Shown: one piece after another, positions 55,901 to 62,752 of the stretch
Layout: every line of letters begins with the position of its first letter
Position numbering within the stretch: position 1 is the stretch's first letter
The notes under the pieces: model-generated
What the model was told of the DNA's origin: nothing
Seen by the model: only the letters and a program-made list of their open reading frames with translations
Database searches by the model: none
NCBI GenBank assembly: GCA_902789795.1
Contig: CADAPM010000004.1
Coordinates: 1-64,000, forward strand
DNA: 64,000 bases
Source: an uncultured Eubacteriales bacterium
GTDB lineage: Bacteria > Bacillota > Clostridia > Christensenellales > Aristaeellaceae
Reading direction: 5' to 3'
Made by a program: the position numbers and the translations under genes

Positions 55901-55929
55901 AAGGCCGGCGCGGACGCCAGCCTTGATTT
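55901..55929. terminator. Terminator of the metal-efflux operon
   Basis: AAGGCTGGCG-TCCG-CGCCGGCCTT on the minus strand is a 10-bp stem with one mismatch, 12 bp after the last gene of the operon. The plus strand ends in GATTTT, so it could work in both directions. Confidence 0.7.
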
Positions 55930-55936
55930 TACAGCT

Positions 55937-56881
55937 TTATGAAATCTTGTCTGCGATCTTTTTCAGCGGCCGGGCATCGAGGCGCTGCCGGTCGGTCTCG
56001 ATGGCCTGCTTGAGGGCCTTCATCTCGTCGGTGGCGGTTTTGTCATCATACAGCAGGGAGATCAGGCGCTCCTGGTTGTTGATGATGGTGCTCTTGACCC
56101 GGGTGGCGGGCTCGACCGCGCTGACGAGCTGGGCTTTCTGGGCGGACAGGCGCTGCTCGGCCTCCCGGCGCAGGCGCTCCGTCTCGGCCTTGACCTTCTC
56201 GAGCCGGGCTTTGATGCGCTCGGTGCGGTAGATCACTTCCGGATAGGCGTCCGCGAAGCGGCGGTAGAAGATGTTGCGGTCGCTCAGCAGGGTCCGGATC
56301 TCGCGGTTCACGGCCTCGGTGCTGTCGGCCTCGCTGTTTTCCACGCCGATCCGGATCAGTTTCATCACGAAGTGGGTCATCACGAAGTCCGCCGCGAAAA
56401 CCGCCAGCAGTACGGCGCAGAGAATCTGCTTTGCACTCAGCTCCATGCCGTCCAGAACGGGCATGATCAGTGGGTTGACCAAATGAATGATGGCCACGCC
56501 GCCCAGACCGAACAGGATCAGGTTGCCGATCCAGATGCGCCCGTGCAGGTTCATGGGCTTCTGGCTGTAATCCCACCAGCGGGCGTGGAAGCGTTTTTCC
56601 ATATACCAGCTGGTCAGGTATTCCAGCGCCCCGCACAGCAGGAAGGAGATGGCGAAGGTGGTGCCTACAGCGGTCTCCAGCGGCGCGAGCCAGCGGATCG
56701 CCAGCGTGATCAGCAGCGCCCCAAACCCGTAAATAGGGCAGATGGGCCCGGTCAGGAAACCCCGGTTGATGAAGCGGTGGTACTGGATGAACTTTCCGAC
56801 GACCTCGATGCACCAGCCGAGGAAGGAGTAGAAGAAGAACAGAAGGATAAGGTTCAATATCGTTTCAGTCATGATGATCAT
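55937..56881 (-). CDS. CmpB-type ABC-transporter-like membrane protein with coiled coil
   Basis: A 314-residue protein. Residues about 5-200 hold five to six membrane segments of the putative ABC transporter CmpB family (FFYSFLGWCIEVV, NRGFLTGPICPIYGFGALL, EYLTSWYMEKRFHARWWDYS, NLHGRIWIGNLILFGLGG). Residues about 215-310 form a charged coiled coil. Function is unknown despite the family name. ATG 56881 overlaps the ArsR stop (ATGA); ATG 56872 is an alternative. Its place in the operon suggests a link to metal stress. Confidence 0.75.
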   Translation of the reverse strand: MIIMTETILNLILLFFFYSFLGWCIEVVGKFIQYHRFINRGFLTGPICPIYGFGALLITLAIRWLAPLETAVGTTFAISFLLCGALEYLTSWYMEKRFHARWWDYSQKPMNLHGRIWIGNLILFGLGGVAIIHLVNPLIMPVLDGMELSAKQILCAVLLAVFAADFVMTHFVMKLIRIGVENSEADSTEAVNREIRTLLSDRNIFYRRFADAYPEVIYRTERIKARLEKVKAETERLRREAEQRLSAQKAQLVSAVEPATRVKSTIINNQERLISLLYDDKTATDEMKALKQAIETDRQRLDARPLKKIADKIS

Positions 56882-57246
56882 TCCATGATGTGGTCCCAGC
56901 CTTGCTGGATAATGGTGCTGACATGGTCGTCCGCCAGGGAATAGAAGACGCTTTTGCCCTGCCGCCGGGCGCGGATGAGGCCGTTGGATTTGAGCAGCCG
57001 CAGCTGGTGGGAGATGGCGCTCTGGGTCATGTTCAGGGTCTCCGCCATGTCGCACACGCACATTTCGGACTCAAAGAGCACGAACAGGATGCGGATGCGG
57101 GTGGTGTCGCCGAAGATCTTGAACAGCTCGGCCAGGTCCTGCATGCTGTTTTCCTCGGGCAGCTTGGCCCGGACCTCGCTCACCAGGTCATTATGTACGG
57201 CGGGCACTTCGCAGCATTCCACGCCGGGATCGTAAAGTTCAGTCAT
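56878..57246 (-). CDS. ArsR/SmtB-family metal-sensing repressor
   Basis: A 122-residue winged-helix repressor. Seen: FKIFGDTTRIRILFVLF, then MCVCDMAETLNMTQSAISHQLRLLKSNGLI (outlined) with the CVC metal-site pair in alpha-3 as in CadC, plus an N-terminal Cys pair (ECCEV). Cys pairs in both places fit a Cd/Pb/Zn sensor of the CadC type. Release from DNA on metal binding derepresses the efflux operon. ATG 57246 after AAAGGAG, 8 nt inside the ATPase end. Probable operator at 59548. Confidence 0.88.
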   Translation of the reverse strand: MTELYDPGVECCEVPAVHNDLVSEVRAKLPEENSMQDLAELFKIFGDTTRIRILFVLFESEMCVCDMAETLNMTQSAISHQLRLLKSNGLIRARRQGKSVFYSLADDHVSTIIQQGWDHIME

Positions 57247-59128
57247 GGGCTTCTCCTTTCTGAGGGACTTTATACAGCAGGATGCGCACGGCGTTCAGCA
57301 CGGCCAGCACCATCACGCCCACGTCGGCAAAGATGGCCAGCCACATGTTGGCGATGCCCAAGGCGCCGAGGATCAGGCACAGCAGCTTCACGCCGATGGA
57401 AAACACGATGTTCTCCTTCACGATGCGCATGCACAGCCGGGAAATGCGGATGGCGGTGGACAGCTTGCGCGGGTCGTCATCCATCAGCACCACGTCCGCG
57501 GCTTCGATGGCCGCGTCGCTGCCCAGGCCGCCCATGGCGATGCCCACGTCGGCACGGGAGAGGACGGGGGCGTCATTGATGCCGTCGCCCACGAAGGCCA
57601 GCTTGCCCTTCGCTTCGCCCAACAGGCGCTCGACTTCGGTCACTTTGTCGTCCGGCAGGAGGCCGCTGCGTAGCTCATCCACCCGGAGGGTATCGGCGAT
57701 CTCCAAGGCGCTTTGCTCGCGGTCGCCGGTCAGCATGACGGTTTTGCTGACGCCCAGGGCGCGCAGGCTCTGCACGGCTTCCGCCGCGCCGGGCTTCAGC
57801 TGGTCGGAGATCAGGATGTGCCCATGGTACTGGCCGTCCACGGCCACGTGCACCACGGTGCCGGAATGGGAGCAGGGAATGTATTCCACGCCCTCCTGCT
57901 TCATCAGCTTGTCCGATCCCGCCAGCACTGTGCGGCCGTCTGCGAGCACGGCGCGGACGCCCAGGCCGGACAGCTCCTTGACCTCGGCGATCTCCCGCTC
58001 GTCCGGCTCGTCCGGGCAGGCCAGGCGGATGCTCTGGGCGATGGGGTGGGTGGAGTGGCTTTCTGCCAGCGCGGCCAGGCGCAGCAGGGCGGCGTCATCC
58101 ACGGGGGAATGGTGCACCCCCGCAACCTCGAACACGCCCCGGGTCATGGTGCCGGTCTTGTCGAAGACGACGGTGTCCGTGGCGGCCAGGGCTTCCAGGT
58201 AGTTGGAGCCCTTGATCAGCACGCCGTGCCGGGACGCGACGCCCAGGCCGGCGAAGAAGCTCAGGGGGATGGAGACCACCAGCGCGCAGGGGCAGCTGAT
58301 GACCAGGAAGGTCAAGGCGCGGTACAGCCAGTCCGTCCAGCGGGGATCAGCGCCTGCCAGCAGGGAGACGACCGGCGGCAGCAGCGCCAGCGCCACGGCG
58401 CACAGGCAGACAGCCGGGGTATAGACCCGCGCGAACCGGGTGATGAAGGCTTCCGACCGGGACTTGCGGCTGGAGGCGTTCTCCACCAGGTCCAGGATGC
58501 GGCTGGCGGTGGACTCCCCGAACTCGTGGGTGGTGCGGACGGTCAGCAGGCCGTCCATGCTGATGCACCCGCTCTGCACCGTATCGCCCGCGCGCACGGT
58601 GCGGGGGACGCTCTCGCCGGTCAGGGCGGCGGTGTCCAGCCGCGCCTCGCCTTCGATCACCGTGCCGTCGATGGGGATCTTTTCCCCAGGCTGGATCACG
58701 ATGACGCTGCCGACCTCCACCTCGTCGGGGTCGACCTCTTCGAGCGTGCCGTCCTCATGGCGGATCCGCGCCGTATCGGGGCGGATGTCCATCAGCCCGG
58801 CGATGGAGCGGCGGCTCTTGCCCACCGCGTAAGACTGGAACAGCTCGCCGATCTGGTAGAAGATCATGACCGCCGCGCCCTCCAAGTATTCGCCCAGGGC
58901 GAACGCACCGATGGTGGCCACCGCCATCAGAAAGCACTCGTCCGTGGGCTGCCGGTTGATGATGCCCTTCACGGCTTTGCGCAGGATGTCATAGCCGGCG
59001 ATCAGGTAGGGGATCAGATACAGCCCCAGGGCGAGCCACCGGTTTTCAGGCTTCACGATCAACAGGATGATCGTGATCACCACTGCGGCGACGATGCGCC
59101 CCAGCATGATCTTTTGTTTGCGGGACAA
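57239..59128 (-). CDS. Heavy-metal P1B-type ATPase (Zn/Cd/Pb-exporting type)
   Basis: A 629-residue P-type ATPase. Seen: actuator TGES, the metal-site helix ISCPCALVVSIPL (CPC), phosphorylation motif DKTGTMT, the HP locus and the hinge GDGINDAPVLSRADVG. The CPC motif with an ArsR partner favours divalent Zn/Cd/Pb export over Cu. The usual N-terminal HMA domain is absent and is encoded by the separate gene at 59301. TTG 59128 is preceded by GGGAGG at 8 nt; ATG 59107 is an alternative. Confidence 0.92.
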   Translation of the reverse strand: MSRKQKIMLGRIVAAVVITIILLIVKPENRWLALGLYLIPYLIAGYDILRKAVKGIINRQPTDECFLMAVATIGAFALGEYLEGAAVMIFYQIGELFQSYAVGKSRRSIAGLMDIRPDTARIRHEDGTLEEVDPDEVEVGSVIVIQPGEKIPIDGTVIEGEARLDTAALTGESVPRTVRAGDTVQSGCISMDGLLTVRTTHEFGESTASRILDLVENASSRKSRSEAFITRFARVYTPAVCLCAVALALLPPVVSLLAGADPRWTDWLYRALTFLVISCPCALVVSIPLSFFAGLGVASRHGVLIKGSNYLEALAATDTVVFDKTGTMTRGVFEVAGVHHSPVDDAALLRLAALAESHSTHPIAQSIRLACPDEPDEREIAEVKELSGLGVRAVLADGRTVLAGSDKLMKQEGVEYIPCSHSGTVVHVAVDGQYHGHILISDQLKPGAAEAVQSLRALGVSKTVMLTGDREQSALEIADTLRVDELRSGLLPDDKVTEVERLLGEAKGKLAFVGDGINDAPVLSRADVGIAMGGLGSDAAIEAADVVLMDDDPRKLSTAIRISRLCMRIVKENIVFSIGVKLLCLILGALGIANMWLAIFADVGVMVLAVLNAVRILLYKVPQKGEAHD

Positions 59129-59150
59129 GGATAATACCTCCCTTTGGTAG

Positions 59151-59265
59151 GTTGAAGGTTGAAGGGAGAAGGTTGAAGGTTTGATCAGTTCTGCCTGACA
59201 GTATATGCCCGGCAGGGCGCATCCTGAACAAACTGACCTTCAACCTTAAACCTTCACCCTTCAAC
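59151..59265. repeat. Heptad-repeat palindrome D
   Basis: Left arm 59151-59178: GTTGAAG, GTTGAAG, GGAGAAG, GTTGAAG. Right arm 59238-59265: complements of GTTGAAG, GTTTAAG, GGTGAAG, GTTGAAG. The loop contains TTCTGC as in element C and a TGCCC-GGCA-GGGCGCA hairpin. It lies between the HMA gene and the ATPase gene of one operon. Confidence 0.8.
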
Positions 59266-59300
59266 CTTAATACTTCACTTTATTTGTGTTTTGCAGGCTA

Positions 59301-59519
59301 TCAGAGGTAGATCTCGCAGTCGCTTTCCACCTTTTTGCAGTTGGCCAGCACGTCCTTCATGACGGTCTTGGGGTCCGCGCCTTCGGTGAAGGTCACATTC
59401 ATTTTCAGCAGCATGAAATTGACACTGGCTTCCTGGACGCCCGGGGTGGCGTTGGCGGCGTCTTCCATCTTGCGGGCGCAGTTGGCGCAATCCACGTCGA
59501 TCTTGTAGGACTTTTTCAT
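59301..59519 (-). CDS. HMA-domain heavy-metal-binding protein
   Basis: A 72-residue ferredoxin-like metal-binding domain. The metal loop is VDCANCARKME (CxxC without the usual Met before it), followed by VNFMLLKMNVTF and the C-terminal alpha-beta unit. It replaces the missing N-terminal domain of the downstream ATPase and may deliver or sense metal. ATG 59519 follows AAAGGAG. First gene of the operon. Confidence 0.88.
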   Translation of the reverse strand: MKKSYKIDVDCANCARKMEDAANATPGVQEASVNFMLLKMNVTFTEGADPKTVMKDVLANCKKVESDCEIYL

Positions 59520-59547
59520 GGCTGGTCTCCTTTCAAAAACAAACAAT

Positions 59548-59561
59548 TGAACAACTGTTCA
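59548..59561. promoter_or_regulatory. Probable ArsR-family operator
   Basis: TGAACA-AC-TGTTCA is a perfect inverted repeat just downstream of the -10 of the HMA promoter, where a repressor would block initiation. TGAACA/TGTTCA half sites are typical of ArsR/SmtB metal sensors. Confidence 0.75.
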
Positions 59562-59566
59562 TATTT

Positions 59567-59595
59567 ATAATACCATGGCTGACGGCGGATGTCAA
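59567..59595 (-). promoter_or_regulatory. Promoter of the metal-efflux operon
   Basis: On the minus strand TTGACA, 17-bp spacer, TATTAT, 47 bp before the HMA start and overlapping the likely repression zone. Confidence 0.88.
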
Positions 59596-59609
59596 GCGTT
59601 ATGTTATCC

Positions 59610-59638
59610 TTGACAGTATTCAGGATCTTCCGTATAAT
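59610..59638 (+). promoter_or_regulatory. Promoter of the cobalamin-uptake operon
   Basis: TTGACA, 17-bp spacer, TATAAT: a perfect consensus SigA promoter divergent from the efflux promoter. It starts transcription about 10-15 bp before the riboswitch. Confidence 0.92.
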
Positions 59639-59658
59639 TTTGCTACAACTGAACAGCA

Positions 59659-59877
59659 GACACAGATGCGCGGCAACGCGCGGCGGCCGGGGGACAACCG
59701 GCCCGTCATGGGAAGCGGATGTGAGGTCCGCACTGTCCCAGCAACCGTGAAGCAGACGAAGCGGCACGAGCACGGATTATTCCGTGCCCAGCCACTGTGC
59801 GCAGCCGGGTGAGCGGCATAGGACGCATGGGAAGGCGCTGCGGAGGATGAAGCCAAGTCGGGAGACCTGTCTGTGTC
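59659..59877 (+). promoter_or_regulatory. Cobalamin riboswitch
   Basis: The P1 stem is GACACAG (59659-59665) with CTGTGTC (59871-59877). Core sequences in order: GGGAA...GATGTGAGGTCC...CTGTCCCAGCAACCGTGA, an AGCCACTG segment and the 3' AAGCCAAGTCGGGAGACCTGTC, which correspond to the B12-box GCCACTG and the CC-GGAAGACCTGC side of the consensus. It lies between a strong promoter and an ABC transporter of the BtuFCD type. Binding of cobalamin should reduce transporter expression. Confidence 0.9.
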
Positions 59878-59926
59878 CAGGATGGATGCGGATCCCTGGG
59901 GATGGAAACGCGGCATATGATGTCAT

Positions 59927-59978
59927 TCCCTCCGCTGTTCTCTTGCAATGACGCCGCTGACGCGGCGAATTGGAGGGA
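59927..59978 (+). promoter_or_regulatory. Expression platform: ribosome-site sequestering helix
   Basis: TCCCTCC (59927-59933) is exactly complementary to GGAGGGA (59972-59978), the ribosome binding site of the first gene. A GCCGC-TGAC-GCGGC hairpin lies between. Pairing would hide the site, so control looks translational; no terminator is seen in the leader. Confidence 0.7.
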
Positions 59979-59986
59979 CCATATTC

Positions 59987-60895
59987 ATGATGAAGAAACT
60001 GATGAGCGCCCTGCTGGCGCTCAGCTTGCTGTGCGTGTGCGCGGGCGCTTTCGCTGAAGAGCTGACCGTGACGGACATGACCGGCCGCGAAGCCAAACTG
60101 GCTGAGCCGGCCAAGCGCATCGTGGCCCTGACGGCCTCCAATGTGGAGATCCTGTACGCCATCGGCGCGGGCGACATGCTGGTGGGTCGCGGTGAATACT
60201 GCGACTATCCTGCCGAGTGCCTGGAGCTGCCCGTGGTAAACTCCGGCTCCGAGACCAATATCGAGCAGATCCTGGCTCTGCAGCCCGACGTGGTGATCAT
60301 GGATACCATGGCGCAGACCGTGGACCAGGTGGAAGCGCTGGAAAACTCCGGCGTCCACGTGATCGTGACCAAGGAAGCGGGCATCGAGGGCGTGTACGAG
60401 GCCATCAGCCTGATCGCCAAGGTCTCCGGCCATGACGCCGAAGGCGAAAAGGTGATCCAGGGCATGAAGGACACTTTTACCGGCCTGGAGCCCATCGGCA
60501 ACGGCCGCACGGTGTACTTTGAAGTCAGCCCCCTCCAGTGGGGCCTCTGGACCGCGGGCAAAGCTACCTTCATGGACGAGATCGCCGCGATGCTGGGCCT
60601 GACCAACGCCTTTGCGGACGTGGAAGGCTGGGCGGCCATCTCCGAGGAGCAGCTGCTGAGCCGTGACCCGGACTTCATCGTTACCACCATGATGTACTAC
60701 GGCGAGGGCCCCACTCCCGTGGAAGAGATCATGGGCCGTGACGGCTGGGACGTGCTGAAGGCTGTGCAGAATGGCCAGGTCTTCAACGCGGATTCCAACG
60801 CCATCACCCGCCCCGGCCCGCGCCTGGCGGACGCTGCCCAGGCCCTGTACCAGTTTGTGCTGGAGCATACGGCTGCCCTTGAACCGGCGGCCTGA
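59987..60895 (+). CDS. btuF: Cobalamin-type ABC transporter substrate-binding protein
   Basis: A 302-residue class III binding protein of the BtuF/FhuD group. The signal peptide (MMKKLMSALLALSLLCVCAGAFA) seems to end before Glu-Glu; the Cys residues lack a proper lipobox. Mature part: VTDMTGREAKLAEPAKRIVAL, NVEILYAIGAGDMLVGRGEYCDYP, LQPDVVIMDT and a long central helix. The cobalamin riboswitch makes B12 or a corrinoid the likely ligand. Fe-siderophore is the alternative on sequence alone. Confidence 0.88.
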   Translation: MMKKLMSALLALSLLCVCAGAFAEELTVTDMTGREAKLAEPAKRIVALTASNVEILYAIGAGDMLVGRGEYCDYPAECLELPVVNSGSETNIEQILALQPDVVIMDTMAQTVDQVEALENSGVHVIVTKEAGIEGVYEAISLIAKVSGHDAEGEKVIQGMKDTFTGLEPIGNGRTVYFEVSPLQWGLWTAGKATFMDEIAAMLGLTNAFADVEGWAAISEEQLLSRDPDFIVTTMMYYGEGPTPVEEIMGRDGWDVLKAVQNGQVFNADSNAITRPGPRLADAAQALYQFVLEHTAALEPAA

Positions 60896-60912
60896 ATCCT
60901 ATCACCGGTTGT

Positions 60913-61944
60913 ATGAGGAACTTGCGCGGGCGGACCGGGATCATCCTGGCGGGCTTGGCCCTGACAGGCTTAGTTTTCGCGCTCTGCCTGTGCCTCGGTT
61001 CCGTACCCATTGCCTTTAAGGATACGCTGGACGTCCTGCGCAGCGCTCTCACCGGCGCTGCGCGGGAGGATTATATCGGCGTCATCCTGCTGCGCCGGCG
61101 GCTCCCGCGCGTTTTATGCGCGGGGCTGATCGGCGCTTCGCTTTCTTTATCCGGCGCGGTCATGCAGGGCCTGCTGCGCAACTCCCTGGCGGACGGCTCT
61201 ACCCTGGGCGTATCCTCGGGCGCGTCCCTGGGCGCGGCGGTGGCCATCGTCACCGGCTTCGGCGTCACCATGGGCGAGCTGACCGGCACCACCCTGATGG
61301 CGATCCTGTTTGCCGGCGTCTCCCTGGCGGGCGTGCTGGGCCTGGCCTATGCGCTGGACAGGAGCCTCTCCACCCAGACCATCATCCTGCTGGGCGTGGT
61401 GTACGGCATGCTGGTCAGCGCCCTGTTGACGCTGCTCATCACCTTTTCCGGGGAAAAGCTGCGCACCATCACCTTCTGGACCATGGGCTCCCTGGCGTCT
61501 GTGAACTGGGCGAACGTGGGCCTGCTGCTGGGCGCCTTCCTGCTGTTCGGCGCGGTGCTGCTGCCCCATGCGCCGGCCCTGGACCTGTTCGCCCTGGGCG
61601 AGAGCCGCGCGGTGCACCTGGGCGTCAGCGTCCGGCGCACGAAGGTGGTGTGCATGGCGGCGGTGTGCGCCCTCTGCGGCGTCTGCGTGTCCGTGGGCGG
61701 CGGCATCGGCTTTGTGGGCCTGGTGACCCCGCACATGGCGCGGCTGGTGGTGGGGCCCTCCCATAAGCGCCTGCTGCCGGCCTGCATCGTGGGCGGTGCG
61801 AACTTCCTGATGCTGTGCGACCTGGCGGCTCGGACCCTGTTCAGCCCCCGGGAGCTGCCCATCGGCGTCATCACGTCGATCATCGGCGCGGTGGTCTTCA
61901 TCCTGCTGTACGCGAAAAGGGGGCGGGACGATGCGGACGCTTGA
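60913..61944 (+). CDS. btuC: Cobalamin-type ABC transporter permease
   Basis: A 343-residue FecCD/BtuC permease with about nine to ten membrane segments. Motifs: RLPRVLCAGLIGASLSLSGAVMQGLLRNSLADGSTLGVSSGASLGA (outline) near the N-terminus, LDLFALGESRAVHLGVSVRR, and GIGFVGLVTPHMARLVVGPSHK with the ELPIGVIT coupling loop. The ribosome site before ATG 60913 is poor, so it may depend on read-through from the binding-protein gene. Second gene of the riboswitch-controlled operon. Confidence 0.92.
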   Translation: MRNLRGRTGIILAGLALTGLVFALCLCLGSVPIAFKDTLDVLRSALTGAAREDYIGVILLRRRLPRVLCAGLIGASLSLSGAVMQGLLRNSLADGSTLGVSSGASLGAAVAIVTGFGVTMGELTGTTLMAILFAGVSLAGVLGLAYALDRSLSTQTIILLGVVYGMLVSALLTLLITFSGEKLRTITFWTMGSLASVNWANVGLLLGAFLLFGAVLLPHAPALDLFALGESRAVHLGVSVRRTKVVCMAAVCALCGVCVSVGGGIGFVGLVTPHMARLVVGPSHKRLLPACIVGGANFLMLCDLAARTLFSPRELPIGVITSIIGAVVFILLYAKRGRDDADA

Positions 61945-62692
61945 AGCCTCCTCCCTCTCCGTCCGCCGCGGGGGCAAGCTGCTGCTGAGCGAGGTCAGCT
62001 TCCGCCTGAACGCCGGGGACTGGCTGGCGGTGGTGGGCCCCAATGGGGCAGGGAAATCCACCCTGCTGAAAGCGCTGGCGGGGGAATGGCCCTATGCCGG
62101 GGATCTGGACCTGGACGATCGTCCGCTGCGCCAGATGAAGCCGCGGGAGCGCTCAAAGCTGGTGGGACTCATGGATCAGGCGGCCTTCGGTCAGTTTTCC
62201 TTCACGGTGGAGGAGGTCGTGCGCATGGGCCGCTATCCCTACCGCCGGGGCTTCCTGAACGGCGGGGACCCTGAGGAGGACCAGGCGGTGGAGCAGGCCC
62301 TGCGGGATACGGATCTGACGGGCCTCAGGCATCGCAGCATCCTGACCCTTTCCGGCGGCGAGCAGCAGCGCTGCGCCTTGGCCCAGGCCCTCTGCCATCA
62401 GCCGGAGGTGTTGCTGCTGGATGAGCCCGCCAATCACCTGGACCTGAACTTCCAGAAGGAGCTCTATCGGATCACGGACCGGTGGCGGCAGCGCCCCGGG
62501 CACGCGGTCATCACCGTGCTGCACGATCTGTCGGCGGCCCGACGCTTTTCGACCGCCGCCCTGGTTCTGCATCAGGGCCGGCCTCTTGCTTACGGAGCAC
62601 CGGAAACAGCCCTCTCGGACAAGATCCTCCTGGCAGCCTGGGGGATGGACGTGGCCGGGTGGATGCGCGAGATGAGCGAGGTCTGGAGCTGA
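61931..62692 (+). CDS. btuD: Cobalamin-type ABC transporter ATPase
   Basis: A 253-residue ABC ATPase. Walker A is GPNGAGKSTLL, Q-loop MDQAAFGQ, signature LSGGEQQRCALAQAL, Walker B VLLLDEPANHLDLNF and H-loop VLHDLSAA. It is of the FepC/BtuD type that pairs with FecCD permeases. ATG 61931 lies 14 bp inside the permease gene. Last in the operon; a terminator follows. Confidence 0.92.
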   Translation: MRTLEASSLSVRRGGKLLLSEVSFRLNAGDWLAVVGPNGAGKSTLLKALAGEWPYAGDLDLDDRPLRQMKPRERSKLVGLMDQAAFGQFSFTVEEVVRMGRYPYRRGFLNGGDPEEDQAVEQALRDTDLTGLRHRSILTLSGGEQQRCALAQALCHQPEVLLLDEPANHLDLNFQKELYRITDRWRQRPGHAVITVLHDLSAARRFSTAALVLHQGRPLAYGAPETALSDKILLAAWGMDVAGWMREMSEVWS

Positions 62693-62706
62693 TTTGAACC
62701 AATGAT

Positions 62707-62736
62707 AAAAGCACTGCCGAACCGGGCAGTGCTTTT
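62707..62736. terminator. Bidirectional terminator
   Basis: AAAAGCACTGCC and GGCAGTGCTTTT form a 12-bp stem with a 6-nt loop between the convergent ATPase and gamma-glutamyltransferase genes. Confidence 0.9.
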
Positions 62737-62752
62737 GCTATGCGTGTATCGC

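Noticed and set aside
59301-59519. HMA protein as a copper chaperone of the CopZ type
   Set aside because: The Met before CxxC is absent, and the partner ATPase and ArsR repressor point to divalent metals.
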